This document shows positions 17,003 to 25,623 of a stretch of 64,000 nt of DNA, piece by piece (the first letter of the stretch is position 1; each line of letters begins with the position of its first letter). The stretch comes from Sporobacter sp942492735. GTDB lineage: Bacteria > Bacillota > Clostridia > Oscillospirales > Oscillospiraceae. Made by a program: the position numbers and the translations under genes. The notes below the pieces were generated by a model. It was not told the DNA's origin. It was given only the letters and a program-made list of their open reading frames with translations, and did no database searches. The stretch spans positions 1,736,001 to 1,800,000 of the forward strand of contig OW818648.1 in NCBI GenBank assembly GCA_942492735.1, written 5' to 3'.

Positions 17003-19018
17003 TTAGCCGCCGATGAGGGAGAGGACGGCCTGGGGCAGGGAGTTGGCCTGAGCAAGCATCGCGGTTGAGGCCTGGTTGAGGATGTTGGCATTCGTAAATG
17101 CTGTCATTTCCTTTGCCATGTCGACGTCGCGGATCTGGCTCTCGGCTGATGTCAGGTTCTCTGTGGACGTATTCAGGTTCGAGATCTTATAATCGAGTCT
17201 GTTCTGAATAGCGCCGAGGTATGCGCGCTGTGACGAGACCTGATTGATGGCGGTGTCGACGGCGGAGATGGCAGCTTTGGCAGCCTCTTGTGTGTCGACC
17301 TTGGAAGAATTGACGCCCAGAGTCTGGCTGTCAACTTTTTCAATGTTGATCGTCATTTCGTCGCCCTCGTTGGCGCCCACCTGGAAGGTCAGGCCCGCGT
17401 TGGCAGTCTCATTAACAGTGAACGAAGAGGCGCCGTTGTTCGTCAGAGTCGTCGTTGTTCCGTCGCCAAAGACCTTGGAGTAGTTGTGGCCGGAGGCTGC
17501 AATATTTGCAGTATCTGCTGTGCCTGCCACCGCATCACTTGAAACAGCGAGTGCACCGGCAGCAGTTGAAGTGGCTTCAACATCCATCGTAAATGCTGTA
17601 TTTCCAGCGCTGTCCGCAAAATTGAGAGTTCCGATGTTAACAGTCTGAGCGGCTCCAGTAGCTGTGCCAGTCATTGCAGCTACCTCCGCGGTATACACAG
17701 CACCGTCGGCACCCGTTGCAGTGATTGTGCCGGCTGCTGTATTCACAAAGGTCATTAGCTGGTTAGCGCCGGCGAAGGAATCTGCGGCTTTAAAATTAGT
17801 TAACGCTGCGCTTGCGGTATTAGCACCCAATGTCACTAAAGTTGTTGCTGTTATATCGGCGTCTAATGTTGCTTTGTTGGATGTATCCAGGTCACTGGCA
17901 GTCAACTTGTTAAAGCTAAAGGTGACGCCGTTGTCAAAGGTGACGGATGTATCGTTGGTGAGCAGCTCGACAGAGCTGCCGCCGGTCATAGATGCGTAGG
18001 CGCCGTAAGTGGCCGCCTGAGCCGTCACGCCACCGGAGACGGAAACTGTTGTATCCTGGATAGCGCTGGACAGTGAGGTAACGCCGTTAGTGGTATTGGA
18101 GAAGTTCTTGACGCCCATAGCTAAGGTAAAGGCGTCTTTTGAATCCGCGTTGAAGGTCAGCGTCAGCTCGGCGCCGTTGGCGAGGGCGCTGTTAGTTTCC
18201 AGGGTGTCCAGCTGAGAAGAGGTCAGTGTTGCGGTGAAGGTCTGGCCGTTGTCCCCAGTGGCGGTTACTTCCAAGCTGCCGTCGGCGTTTGAGGTGGCAG
18301 CGAGACCGTAGTTACCGTTTAACAGGGCGGAGTCTGAAGCGCTTGTACCAAGTATTACCTTGCTGGTGTCGCCGATTGCAAGGTTGGCGGTCGCGCCGCC
18401 GACAGCTGAAAAGTAAGCAGTTGCGGTGCTGCCCAATTTTGATGAGTAGTCGGTGGGCTTGGCACCAGTGACCGCGGCGGTCTCCTGTTTGACACTGACG
18501 TTGAAATTGTAGTCACCTGCGGCGGCGTTGCCAACGGTAACAGCCAGTGAATTGTTGCCCAGTGTCGCGTTGGTTACGCTCTTGCCGAATGCGGCCAGGG
18601 AGCCGTCAAGCAGGTTCTTCTTGTTGAAGGTCGTGTTCTTAGCGATGTCGTTTAGCTCTTTCTGGAGTTGGGAGAACTCATCCTGCAGCGCTGTACGGTC
18701 AATTTCATTCTCGTTTGTGTCGGAAGCCGACTGAACTGCCAGTTCGCGCATTCTCTGGAGGATTTCAGTGGAGCTGCCGAGTGCGCCTTCAGCGGATTGG
18801 ACGAGCGAGATGGCGTCCTGTGCGTTGGTGGAGGCTTTCTCGAGGCCGCGGATCTGAGCGCGCATTTTTTCGGAGATGGCGAGGCCCGTTGCGTTGTCTG
18901 CTGCGGAGTTGATGGCCGAGCCAGAGGAGAGTTTTGCGACGGAGCTTGCGATTTTGTTGTTGTTCTTGGTGTACTGGGTAAAGGTGTTCATCGCGGTGAG
19001 GTTGGTATTAATACGCAT
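17003..19018 (-). CDS. fliC: Flagellin (large, 671 residues)
   Basis: The start at 19018 has AAGGAGG 8 bases upstream; the open frame before it is leader. The conserved N-terminal D0/D1 part reads MRINTNLTAMNTFTQYTKNN, INSAADNATGLAISEKMRAQ and LQRMRELAVQSASDTN, and the C-terminus ends NILNQASTAMLAQANSLPQA then VLSLIGG. Between about residues 170 and 590 is a long Ala/Thr/Ser/Gly-rich, cysteine-free insertion that forms the surface-exposed D2/D3 domains; typical Bacillus flagellin lacks it. The QRMRELAVQ segment matches the region recognised by TLR5 in other flagellins. It is monocistronic, with a strong sigma-28 promoter and a CsrA-type leader. Confidence 0.97.
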   Translation of the reverse strand: MRINTNLTAMNTFTQYTKNNNKIASSVAKLSSGSAINSAADNATGLAISEKMRAQIRGLEKASTNAQDAISLVQSAEGALGSSTEILQRMRELAVQSASDTNENEIDRTALQDEFSQLQKELNDIAKNTTFNKKNLLDGSLAAFGKSVTNATLGNNSLAVTVGNAAAGDYNFNVSVKQETAAVTGAKPTDYSSKLGSTATAYFSAVGGATANLAIGDTSKVILGTSASDSALLNGNYGLAATSNADGSLEVTATGDNGQTFTATLTSSQLDTLETNSALANGAELTLTFNADSKDAFTLAMGVKNFSNTTNGVTSLSSAIQDTTVSVSGGVTAQAATYGAYASMTGGSSVELLTNDTSVTFDNGVTFSFNKLTASDLDTSNKATLDADITATTLVTLGANTASAALTNFKAADSFAGANQLMTFVNTAAGTITATGADGAVYTAEVAAMTGTATGAAQTVNIGTLNFADSAGNTAFTMDVEATSTAAGALAVSSDAVAGTADTANIAASGHNYSKVFGDGTTTTLTNNGASSFTVNETANAGLTFQVGANEGDEMTINIEKVDSQTLGVNSSKVDTQEAAKAAISAVDTAINQVSSQRAYLGAIQNRLDYKISNLNTSTENLTSAESQIRDVDMAKEMTAFTNANILNQASTAMLAQANSLPQAVLSLIGG

Positions 19019-19025
19019 GGGGTAA

Positions 19026-19066
19026 TTCCTCCTTGATTTTTCGCCGGCGGCGTCCATGCCGCTCGG
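19026..19066 (-). promoter_or_regulatory. Flagellin leader with probable CsrA binding sites
   Basis: In the RNA, a stem GCGGC / GCCGC (19062-19058 and 19051-19047) displays AUGGAC in its loop, an A-x-GGA element as preferred by CsrA; outer CCG/CGG bases can extend the stem. A second site is the ribosome binding site itself, AAGGAGGAA (19034-19026). The two GGA elements are about 23 bases apart, suitable for bridging by a CsrA dimer. B. subtilis hag has the same two-site arrangement. fliW and csrA are in this window at 50031 and 50489. Confidence 0.6.
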
Positions 19067-19118
19067 TTTTTATAAAGGAAATCCGGCTTGAATTGCCGAT
19101 TTTTTTCCTCAATATGCT

Positions 19119-19145
19119 TTATCGGTAAAACTTAAAAAAACTTTA
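19119..19145 (-). promoter_or_regulatory. Sigma-28 promoter of the flagellin gene
   Basis: On the minus strand: TAAA (19145-19142), exactly 15 bases, then ACCGATAA (19126-19119); 11 of 12 positions match TAAA-N15-GCCGATAA. The transcript would start near 19112, giving a leader of about 95 bases. Confidence 0.9.
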
Positions 19146-19667
19146 GTCATAATGCAAAAAAAGAATTTGTGAGTTTTTTTGCAAAAATTCTCGTTTATTC
19201 TAGGTTTTGATGAGAAATTTGTGAGATAAACATGTTAAAAATCTATTATCGACACATTTTTAAAATACTTTAGCGTGAATTTTAATAGAAATTTCGAGGG
19301 TATTGATAGGGAAAGGTCGAAAACAGGCAAAAAAGTCACAAAAATTGTTTATATTTAACCAAATAGATGAGAAGTATTTACGTAAAAATGTGCAGATTAA
19401 ACAACAAAATTATTTTTGTAAAAATTAGAAAATTGTTGCAATTTGTCGAGAACTATAGTAATCTAATGCATATAAACGAATAAAATAACTTCTCTAAACT
19501 CTGTAAACTGTTTTTCTATGGCGGCTGTTACAAGCTGGAAAGAAATGAATAAATATGCACTGAATGCATAAAGATTCATATTTTTCGTCAAAAAAGCAGC
19601 TTTTTTAATGCAAATATTTCTTACGAAGAACGAAATCTAGTCTGATTTGAAGGCTGAGGCGAAGAAA
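19146..19667. other. AT-rich control region upstream of the fliF operon
   Basis: About 520 bases without a gene. A weak sigma-A-like pair, TTGTTG (19433-19438) and TATAGT (19454-19459) with 15-base spacing, is the best promoter candidate for the fliF operon. Downstream, 19545-19579 forms a hairpin (ATGAAT-3-TATGCA, loop CTGAA, TGCATA-3-ATTCAT), and AAAAAAGC-A-GCTTTTTT near 19590-19606 could act as a second small hairpin. The leader may carry post-transcriptional control; I recognise no known riboswitch. Confidence 0.45.
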
Positions 19668-21260
19668 TTGGCTCCTTTTATTAAATCAATTTTGAAACGG
19701 ACAACAGAGTTTTTTCGAAATGTAGAAAAAAAGAAGTTAATACTGCTTGTGTCACTGGCAATTGTCGTCGTCGTCGGCGGGATTGTCGGCGCTGTGCTAT
19801 TAAACCAGGTCAAATATACCGTTTTATACTCCGGGCTCGACGCGAGTGAGGCCGGAACAATAAAAACGGTTCTGGACGAAAAGGGCGTTATCGCCAAGGT
19901 TGAGGGAACGGGCACAATTCTCGTACCGGAAGAAAAGGCTGACGAACTTCGTATGACGCTCGCCGCCGAAGGCTATCCGAACACGGGGCTTAATTATGAA
20001 ATTTTTGCGAGTTCGTCATCGATCGGTGCTACCGATCTGGAGAGACGAACCTATTTGCAATATCAGCTTCAGGAAAACATACGCTCGACAATCAGAGTCA
20101 TGGACAAAGTGCAAGACAGCATGGTTATCGTCAATCTCGCGTCGAACTCTTCTTTTGTTGTATCCGATAATCAAACGGAAGCCAGTGTTGCCGTTATGCT
20201 CAAACTCAAAGGCGGCGAGGAGCTGACAGCTTCGGAGGCAAGGACCATCGGCCAATTTATTAAATCCTGTGTCCCCGAACTCAAGCCTGAAAACATCAGC
20301 ATTGTCGATTCAAAGATGAAATACTATGATATCCAGAACGAGAGCGGGGAAAACACCGCTGAATACTCTGCTTCACAGCAGCAGCTGACGCAGCAGATGA
20401 AAGACACACTGTCAGAACAGGCGCTGCGGGTTATTGAACCGGCGATGGGCGAGGGGAATGTGGCCATATCGGTCAACCTGAGTCTGGACTTTGATAAAGA
20501 GACCGTCAGCAGTGTCGAGTTTTCACCTCCTGTGGAGGGTGAGACGGAAGGCTTGATACGCAGCAGCGAGGAGCTATACAACGCCACGGGGTCTCAGGCA
20601 GAGGCAAACGGGTCGGCCGGCACCGATACAAACGGCTCGGGCACGCCGGCATACGTGACGGAAGATGGATCGGTGGATACAGACATCAGCACCTCAAAAA
20701 CATACAATTATGAATTAAATGAGATACAGACCCAGATAGAAAAGGCGCAGCTTTCCGTTCAGGATCTGTCTGTCGCCGTCCTTGTCAACAGTAAAGTCGA
20801 GGGTGCGGACACATATGTCAGTACAGTGAAGAATCTCGTTGCAAAGGCGATTGGCGTAAAAGCTGACTATATTTCGGTTGAAATGCTGCCCTTTGTCGAT
20901 AACACCAGCATTGAGGACGCATTTGCCGAGAGTCAAAAGACAGCACAGCAGGAAAGTACGAACAAGCTTATTACAACTCTTGTGACTATCGTATTGATTT
21001 TCGCGGCTGTTATTATTGTAATAAAATTAATCATTGGCAGAACTTCCCGTCGTCCGGAGGAACAGGGCACGGTGGCCGCCGGCAGCTACGTTGTCGGCGT
21101 GACGGCCGGAGAAGCGGGCATGCCGCCAGTTGAGATGTATGATTTGTCAGACCTTATTTTAAAGAGGTCCACGGAGGCAGAGAAGATCGAAGAGCTCATG
21201 GACAGGTATCCTGAGACGGTCGCTCAAATTCTGCGCACGTGGATTGCGGAGGATAATTAG
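19668..21260 (+). CDS. fliF: Flagellar MS-ring protein FliF
   Basis: 530 residues from the TTG at 19668, chosen because GAGG lies 8 bases upstream; a TTG at 19647 in the same frame has no ribosome binding site. An N-terminal membrane helix (LILLVSLAIVVVVGGIVGAV) is followed by the ring-building motifs with GLDASEAGTIKTVLDEKG and GTILVPEEKADELRMTLAAEG. A second helix lies near residue 425 (LVTIVLIFAAVIIVIKLIIG), and the C-terminal tail (EKIEELMDRYPETVAQILRT) binds FliG. FliF forms the base ring in the cytoplasmic membrane. It leads the large flagellar operon; only two bases separate it from fliG. Confidence 0.96.
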   Translation: MAPFIKSILKRTTEFFRNVEKKKLILLVSLAIVVVVGGIVGAVLLNQVKYTVLYSGLDASEAGTIKTVLDEKGVIAKVEGTGTILVPEEKADELRMTLAAEGYPNTGLNYEIFASSSSIGATDLERRTYLQYQLQENIRSTIRVMDKVQDSMVIVNLASNSSFVVSDNQTEASVAVMLKLKGGEELTASEARTIGQFIKSCVPELKPENISIVDSKMKYYDIQNESGENTAEYSASQQQLTQQMKDTLSEQALRVIEPAMGEGNVAISVNLSLDFDKETVSSVEFSPPVEGETEGLIRSSEELYNATGSQAEANGSAGTDTNGSGTPAYVTEDGSVDTDISTSKTYNYELNEIQTQIEKAQLSVQDLSVAVLVNSKVEGADTYVSTVKNLVAKAIGVKADYISVEMLPFVDNTSIEDAFAESQKTAQQESTNKLITTLVTIVLIFAAVIIVIKLIIGRTSRRPEEQGTVAAGSYVVGVTAGEAGMPPVEMYDLSDLILKRSTEAEKIEELMDRYPETVAQILRTWIAEDN

Positions 21261-21262
21261 CT

Positions 21263-22279
21263 ATGACCGGAAAGTCTGAAGCTAAGCTGACGCTGCGTGA
21301 AAAAGCGGCAATCCTCCTGATTTCAGTGGGCAGAAACCAGGCGGCACAGATATTCAAGTATCTGTCGGAGGAAGAGATTGCGACACTGACACTTGCCATA
21401 ACGACAACACAAAGAGTCACAAAAGAGGAGAGTGAAGGTGTTTTAACAGAGTTTCTGGAGACCTGTCTGGCCCAGAAATACATCTCCGAGGGCGGCCTTG
21501 ATTACGCGCGCGGTGTCTTGAACAAAGCGCTCGGCGACAGTAAAGCCAGTGAAATTCTCGATAAGCTGACCGAGACGCTGCAGGTCCGGCCTTTTGAATT
21601 TGTACGCAAAGCCGATACGATGCAGATTGTCCATCTCGTTGCGAACGAAAACCCTCAAACAATCGCGCTCTTGTTGTCATACCTCGAACCGAAAAAAGCA
21701 TCCAGCGTCCTGGAGGCACTTCCAAACGACCTGCAGGTTGATGTTGTCACCAGAATGGCGAATATGGAGAGTGTGATTCCCGAATATATAAGAGAAGCTG
21801 AAATGATTCTCGAGCAGCGCCTGGCAAAAATGGGCATGAGTGACCAGACGACGGTCGGCGGGCTCGATGCTGTCGTTAAAATCATCAACAGTGTCGATAG
21901 GGGTACGGAAAAAAATATCCTTGAAAGCCTTGATATCCTTGACCCCGATCTCTCCGAAAACATCAAAAAGAACATGTTTGTATTCGAAGATATCGCCAAG
22001 CTGTCCAATCAGGCGATTCAGCGCGTGCTCAAAGACGTTCAGCAGAGCGATATTGCCATATCTCTTAAGGGTGCTAATGAGGAAGTCAGAAATGTTATTA
22101 TGAGCAACCTCAGTAAACGCTTGCAGGAGATGATCGCCGACGACCTCAGCGTCATGGGCCCAATGCGGATGAAGGATGTTGAAGATGCGCAGCAGCGGAT
22201 CGTCAACGCCGTCAGAGCGCTTGAGGAGAACGGTGAAATCATTGTGTCGAGGGGGGACGCCAGCGATGTCCTCATTTAG
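21263..22279 (+). CDS. fliG: Flagellar motor switch protein FliG
   Basis: 338 residues, the family length. The N-terminal domain (LTLREKAAILLISVGRNQAA) binds FliF; the middle domain has the FliM-binding motif, here NENPQTIALLLSYL where most homologues have EHPQ; the C-terminal domain carries the charged torque helix (EDIAKLSNQAIQRVL, then DVQQSDIAISLKG). FliG transmits force from the MotAB stators to the rotor. The start lies two bases after fliF and the stop overlaps the fliH start by 14 bases, indicating tight coupling. Confidence 0.97.
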   Translation: MTGKSEAKLTLREKAAILLISVGRNQAAQIFKYLSEEEIATLTLAITTTQRVTKEESEGVLTEFLETCLAQKYISEGGLDYARGVLNKALGDSKASEILDKLTETLQVRPFEFVRKADTMQIVHLVANENPQTIALLLSYLEPKKASSVLEALPNDLQVDVVTRMANMESVIPEYIREAEMILEQRLAKMGMSDQTTVGGLDAVVKIINSVDRGTEKNILESLDILDPDLSENIKKNMFVFEDIAKLSNQAIQRVLKDVQQSDIAISLKGANEEVRNVIMSNLSKRLQEMIADDLSVMGPMRMKDVEDAQQRIVNAVRALEENGEIIVSRGDASDVLI

Positions 22280-23027
22280 AATCGACAGACAATACGTTGC
22301 TTTCGAAACGGCTGAGACACAGCCTGTTTATGCTACCAATAAAAACCAGGAAGCAAAGTCCGCTTTGACCGACGACACCACACCAAGCGCCGCAGATATA
22401 AGTAAGATATATAACGAAATTTATGAAAGACTCCAGAATGAGCACGCCGAACAAGCGGAATATATGCTCTCAAAGGCGGCCGATGAGGCACACGAGATCA
22501 TCGCCAAAGCGAAAAAAGACGCTGAAGAGATGATGCTGCGGGCAAGGTTGGACACCGAAAAAATGCGGGACGAGCTTATATTTGAGATGGAAGCTGCGTC
22601 TTCTCTGAGAAAAAGTCAGGCGGAAACCATACTCGTTGAACTCGAAACAACGATGAGAAACGATTATTCTAAACTCGTCGAGGGTATGCGCAGTGATGTC
22701 ATCGCGCTCGTGATGGAAATTGTGAGAAAAATTATCGGCATCAAGCTCGCGCAGTCTGATGAAATTTTTGTAGGGATGATTCAGGACGCGCTCGAACGGC
22801 TCAAGCAGACCGGTTCTATTATAATAAGAGTATGCCCTGAAGATTATGCCAGATACTTTAGCGATGAACGCGGGGAGATAGAATTCGATTCCGGTGATTT
22901 TAAAATTTCCGCCGTTGAAGATCCGAACTTTTCGCAAGGGGATCTGATAATTGAGTCGGAAGGCGAAATGATCGACCTGGGCATTCACAGACAGATTGAC
23001 TTGATTGAGAAAGCATTTTTAAACTGA
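22266..23027 (+). CDS. fliH: Flagellar export ATPase regulator FliH
   Basis: 253 residues from the ATG at 22266 inside the end of fliG, preceded by a GGGGGG stretch. A low-complexity N-terminus leads to a long coiled coil (ADEAHEIIAKAKKDAEEMML) and the FliH/YscL C-terminal domain (VIALVMEIVRKIIGIKLAQ; FSQGDLIIESEGEMIDLGIH). FliH dimers bind the FliI ATPase and place it at the export gate. The gene order fliG-fliH-fliI is standard. Confidence 0.93.
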   Translation: MSSFRIDRQYVAFETAETQPVYATNKNQEAKSALTDDTTPSAADISKIYNEIYERLQNEHAEQAEYMLSKAADEAHEIIAKAKKDAEEMMLRARLDTEKMRDELIFEMEAASSLRKSQAETILVELETTMRNDYSKLVEGMRSDVIALVMEIVRKIIGIKLAQSDEIFVGMIQDALERLKQTGSIIIRVCPEDYARYFSDERGEIEFDSGDFKISAVEDPNFSQGDLIIESEGEMIDLGIHRQIDLIEKAFLN

Positions 23028-23038
23028 GAGGTTAACAC

Positions 23039-24346
23039 ATGCCGACAGATTTTCAGAGCTTTCATAATATTTTGAAGAACCTAGACACTGTCGAGCACAG
23101 CGGCAAGGTCATGAAGGTTGTCGGCTTAACCGTTGAATCAAACGGACCTACTGTCAATATGGGCAACATCTGCAGAATCTATCCCTCTGTCGGCGACGAC
23201 TATGTCGAGGCGGAGGTTGTCGGGTTCCGCGACCAGCGCGTTCTACTGATGCCGTTTGGAGATATGACCGGCATCGGATTCGGCAGCCGAGTCGTATCGT
23301 CGGGGCAGTCTCTCCGCGTGGCTGTATCGGACAAGCTGGTCGGGCGTGTACTCAATGCACTCGGCAAACCGATGGATGATGGCCCGCCGATTGAAGAGGA
23401 GATATTTTATCCCGTTGACAACATGCCGCCTAATCCACTTTCGAGAACACGGATTGTCAACGAATTCCCACTTGGGATACGCGCTATTGACGGACTCCTG
23501 ACGGTTGGACAGGGTCAGCGCCTTGGTATCTTTGCCGGAAGCGGCGTCGGAAAGAGCACGCTCCTCGGCATGATCGCTCGTAATGCCGTCGCTGACGTTA
23601 ACGTTATTGTCCTGGTCGGCGAGCGCGGCAGAGAAGTGAAGGATTTTATTGAAAAGGATTTGGGAGAGGTCGGTTTACAAAAATCGGTACTGGTTATCGC
23701 GACAAGCGACCAGCCGGCGCTTCTCCGGCTTAAAGCGGCACTCGTCGGCACGAGCATTGCCGAGTATTTCAGGGACAAGGGGCAAAAGGTGCTGCTGCTG
23801 ATGGATTCGGTGACACGGTTTGCGATGGCGCAGCGTGAAATTGGCATGGCAGTCGGCGAACCGCCGATATCACGCGGCTTTCCGCCTTCTGTTTACTCAA
23901 TCCTTCCAAAGCTTTTAGAACGCTCGGGTACTTCCGATAAGGGGTCGATTACAGGCCTGTATACGGTTTTGGTCGAAGGCGACGACATGAATGAACCGAT
24001 CTCCGATACGGTTCGCGGTATTTTGGATGGTCACATCGTTCTCTCGAGAGCCCTGGCCACCAGTAACCATTACCCTGCGATTGATGTCCTCGAGAGCATC
24101 AGCCGTGTCATGAAGGATATTATTCCGCCCCAGCAATACGACAAAGCAGGTTATATCAAAAATAACATGGCGGTATATCGAAAGGCGAAGGACCTGATTG
24201 ATATCGGCGCATATAAGAACGGGGCGAGCGCGGATATCGATGAGGCGATCAGACTGAATCCGGCCATCAACGGATTTCTAAGACAGAGTGTTGAGGAAGC
24301 GGCGACATACGACGAGATTAAAGACGCATTATATTCGATTGGATAA
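23039..24346 (+). CDS. fliI: Flagellum-specific ATPase FliI
   Basis: 435 residues. The Walker A motif GSGVGKST (residues 167-174) and Walker B (KVLLLMDSVTRFAMAQRE) are intact, and the F1-beta-like catalytic domain contains VLVGERGREVKDFIEKDLG. FliI hydrolyses ATP at the cytoplasmic face of the flagellar type III export apparatus to unload chaperone-substrate complexes. It lies 11 bases after fliH with GAGAGG at the ribosome binding site. Confidence 0.97.
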   Translation: MPTDFQSFHNILKNLDTVEHSGKVMKVVGLTVESNGPTVNMGNICRIYPSVGDDYVEAEVVGFRDQRVLLMPFGDMTGIGFGSRVVSSGQSLRVAVSDKLVGRVLNALGKPMDDGPPIEEEIFYPVDNMPPNPLSRTRIVNEFPLGIRAIDGLLTVGQGQRLGIFAGSGVGKSTLLGMIARNAVADVNVIVLVGERGREVKDFIEKDLGEVGLQKSVLVIATSDQPALLRLKAALVGTSIAEYFRDKGQKVLLLMDSVTRFAMAQREIGMAVGEPPISRGFPPSVYSILPKLLERSGTSDKGSITGLYTVLVEGDDMNEPISDTVRGILDGHIVLSRALATSNHYPAIDVLESISRVMKDIIPPQQYDKAGYIKNNMAVYRKAKDLIDIGAYKNGASADIDEAIRLNPAINGFLRQSVEEAATYDEIKDALYSIG

Positions 24347-24398
24347 TGAGTCGTGACGGCAGCGATGCCGGATAGCGGCTCTGGAATAGGCTTCAAGA

Positions 24399-24848
24399 AT
24401 GAAAAAATTTGTATTCTCTCTGAACGCTTTACATGAACTGAAAAAGACGCAAAAAGACAAGCTCCAAGCGGAGCTCGGTGCAGCGGAAGCCGTGTACAGA
24501 ACGGCGGTTGTAAAAAAGGAAGGTCTTGAAAGGACGCTCGACAATGGAAAAGTAGAATTCGAAGAAAAAGCGTCAAACGGCATGACTGTCAGCGCGCTTA
24601 AAGGATATGACGCCTACTTTGAGGAAATGCAGGATCACATAAAAATAGCTGTAAAAGAAGTAGACAAAGCACTCAGAGAAGTCAACCAGAAAAGAGTTGA
24701 GCTCGTTTCGATTTTCAAGGAAATCAAGGTGCTCGAAAAACTCTATGAGAAGCAATACAGCACGTACCAAAAGGATATTGAAAAAAACGAAACGAAGGCT
24801 GTTGAGGATATCGTCTCTTACAAGGTCACAGACAGCCAGAGCAGCTAA
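24399..24848 (+). CDS. fliJ: Flagellar export protein FliJ
   Basis: 149 residues, almost entirely coiled coil (KKFVFSLNALHELKKTQKDK ... VKEVDKALREVNQKRVELVS), the length and character of FliJ. FliJ sits in the centre of the FliI hexamer and links it to FlhA. The N-terminal F-x-L-x-x-L-x-x-L pattern is typical. It follows fliI in the standard order. Sequence conservation in this family is low, so position contributes to the call. Confidence 0.9.
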   Translation: MKKFVFSLNALHELKKTQKDKLQAELGAAEAVYRTAVVKKEGLERTLDNGKVEFEEKASNGMTVSALKGYDAYFEEMQDHIKIAVKEVDKALREVNQKRVELVSIFKEIKVLEKLYEKQYSTYQKDIEKNETKAVEDIVSYKVTDSQSS

Positions 24849-24889
24849 ATAAGCATTCTTAAGATGCTGAGCATCGGGGAGATGAGTAA

Positions 24890-25582
24890 ATGGGTCCAGC
24901 AGCGGAAGCACAAAAGGCCACGATGTCCAAATCGAGTAAATTGAGCGGTAAAGAGTTTGAAGAGACGTTCAAGCCGAAAAGCAGAGATATCGCTGCTAAA
25001 GACTTAGAGGATAAAGGCAAGAACAAGAATGAGAAGGGCAAAAAGAAGAAGTCGGGGTTCCGCAAGATTCTCATTATTTTAATGATACTGCTCGTGCTCG
25101 TCGGCGGAGCGGGCGCGGCCCTCTACTTTTCAGGGAGCTTAACCACCGTATTTGAAGCCATTGGGCTGGCGCCGCCCGGCGTCGGCAGCACAATAGAAGA
25201 TCAGCAGGCTGCGCTGAATCTGCGGGAAACAGCGCTGAATGAAAAGGAGCAGAGTCTCATTGAGCTGCAGGCAAACCTGGACGCGCAGCAGAAGGCCCTT
25301 GACGACGCCGCAAGCGCCGCAAGCGCATCGGCCGCCGCAAACAGGACGTTTGAGGAGATCCGTGCCGACTTCACCGAGGAAAAATTCGCGGAGCTGAAAC
25401 AGCTGGGCTCAATATACTCTAAAATGGATGCCACCGCCGCGGCGGCGATCATGACAGAAATGTATGACGAGCAGCAAATAGCCGTTATTGTTTACCAAAT
25501 GCAGCCGGCATCAGCGGCACTCGTACTGGCAAATCTCGACACCGTACTCGCAGCGAGCGTCACGCAGATTATGGCGGGCTGA
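24890..25582 (+). CDS. ylxF: MotE/YlxF family flagellar protein (MgtE_N-like domain)
   Basis: 230 residues. A Lys-rich cytoplasmic N-terminus (KGKNKNEKGKKKKSGFRK) is followed by one membrane helix (ILIILMILLVLVGGAGAALY, about 61-80), an Ala/Gln-rich coiled coil (115-150), and a C-terminal MgtE_N-like helical domain (IMTEMYDEQQIAVIVYQMQP). This matches YlxF of B. subtilis and MotE-type proteins, thought to be periplasmic or extracytoplasmic factors helping motor or hook assembly. It sits between fliJ and fliK, the expected place. Confidence 0.85.
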   Translation: MGPAAEAQKATMSKSSKLSGKEFEETFKPKSRDIAAKDLEDKGKNKNEKGKKKKSGFRKILIILMILLVLVGGAGAALYFSGSLTTVFEAIGLAPPGVGSTIEDQQAALNLRETALNEKEQSLIELQANLDAQQKALDDAASAASASAAANRTFEEIRADFTEEKFAELKQLGSIYSKMDATAAAAIMTEMYDEQQIAVIVYQMQPASAALVLANLDTVLAASVTQIMAG

Positions 25583-25623
25583 ATAAGCCGCTGACTTTAC
25601 TTAAAGATCGTGAGGCGAAATAA

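Noticed and set aside
19146..19667. c-di-GMP riboswitch upstream of fliF
   Set aside because: I looked for the conserved GEMM core sequences and found none; the hairpins present do not match the class I or II layout.
22176..22265. N-terminal extension of FliH inside fliG
   Set aside because: FliH family proteins start near the ATG at 22266; the extension is only an open frame within fliG.
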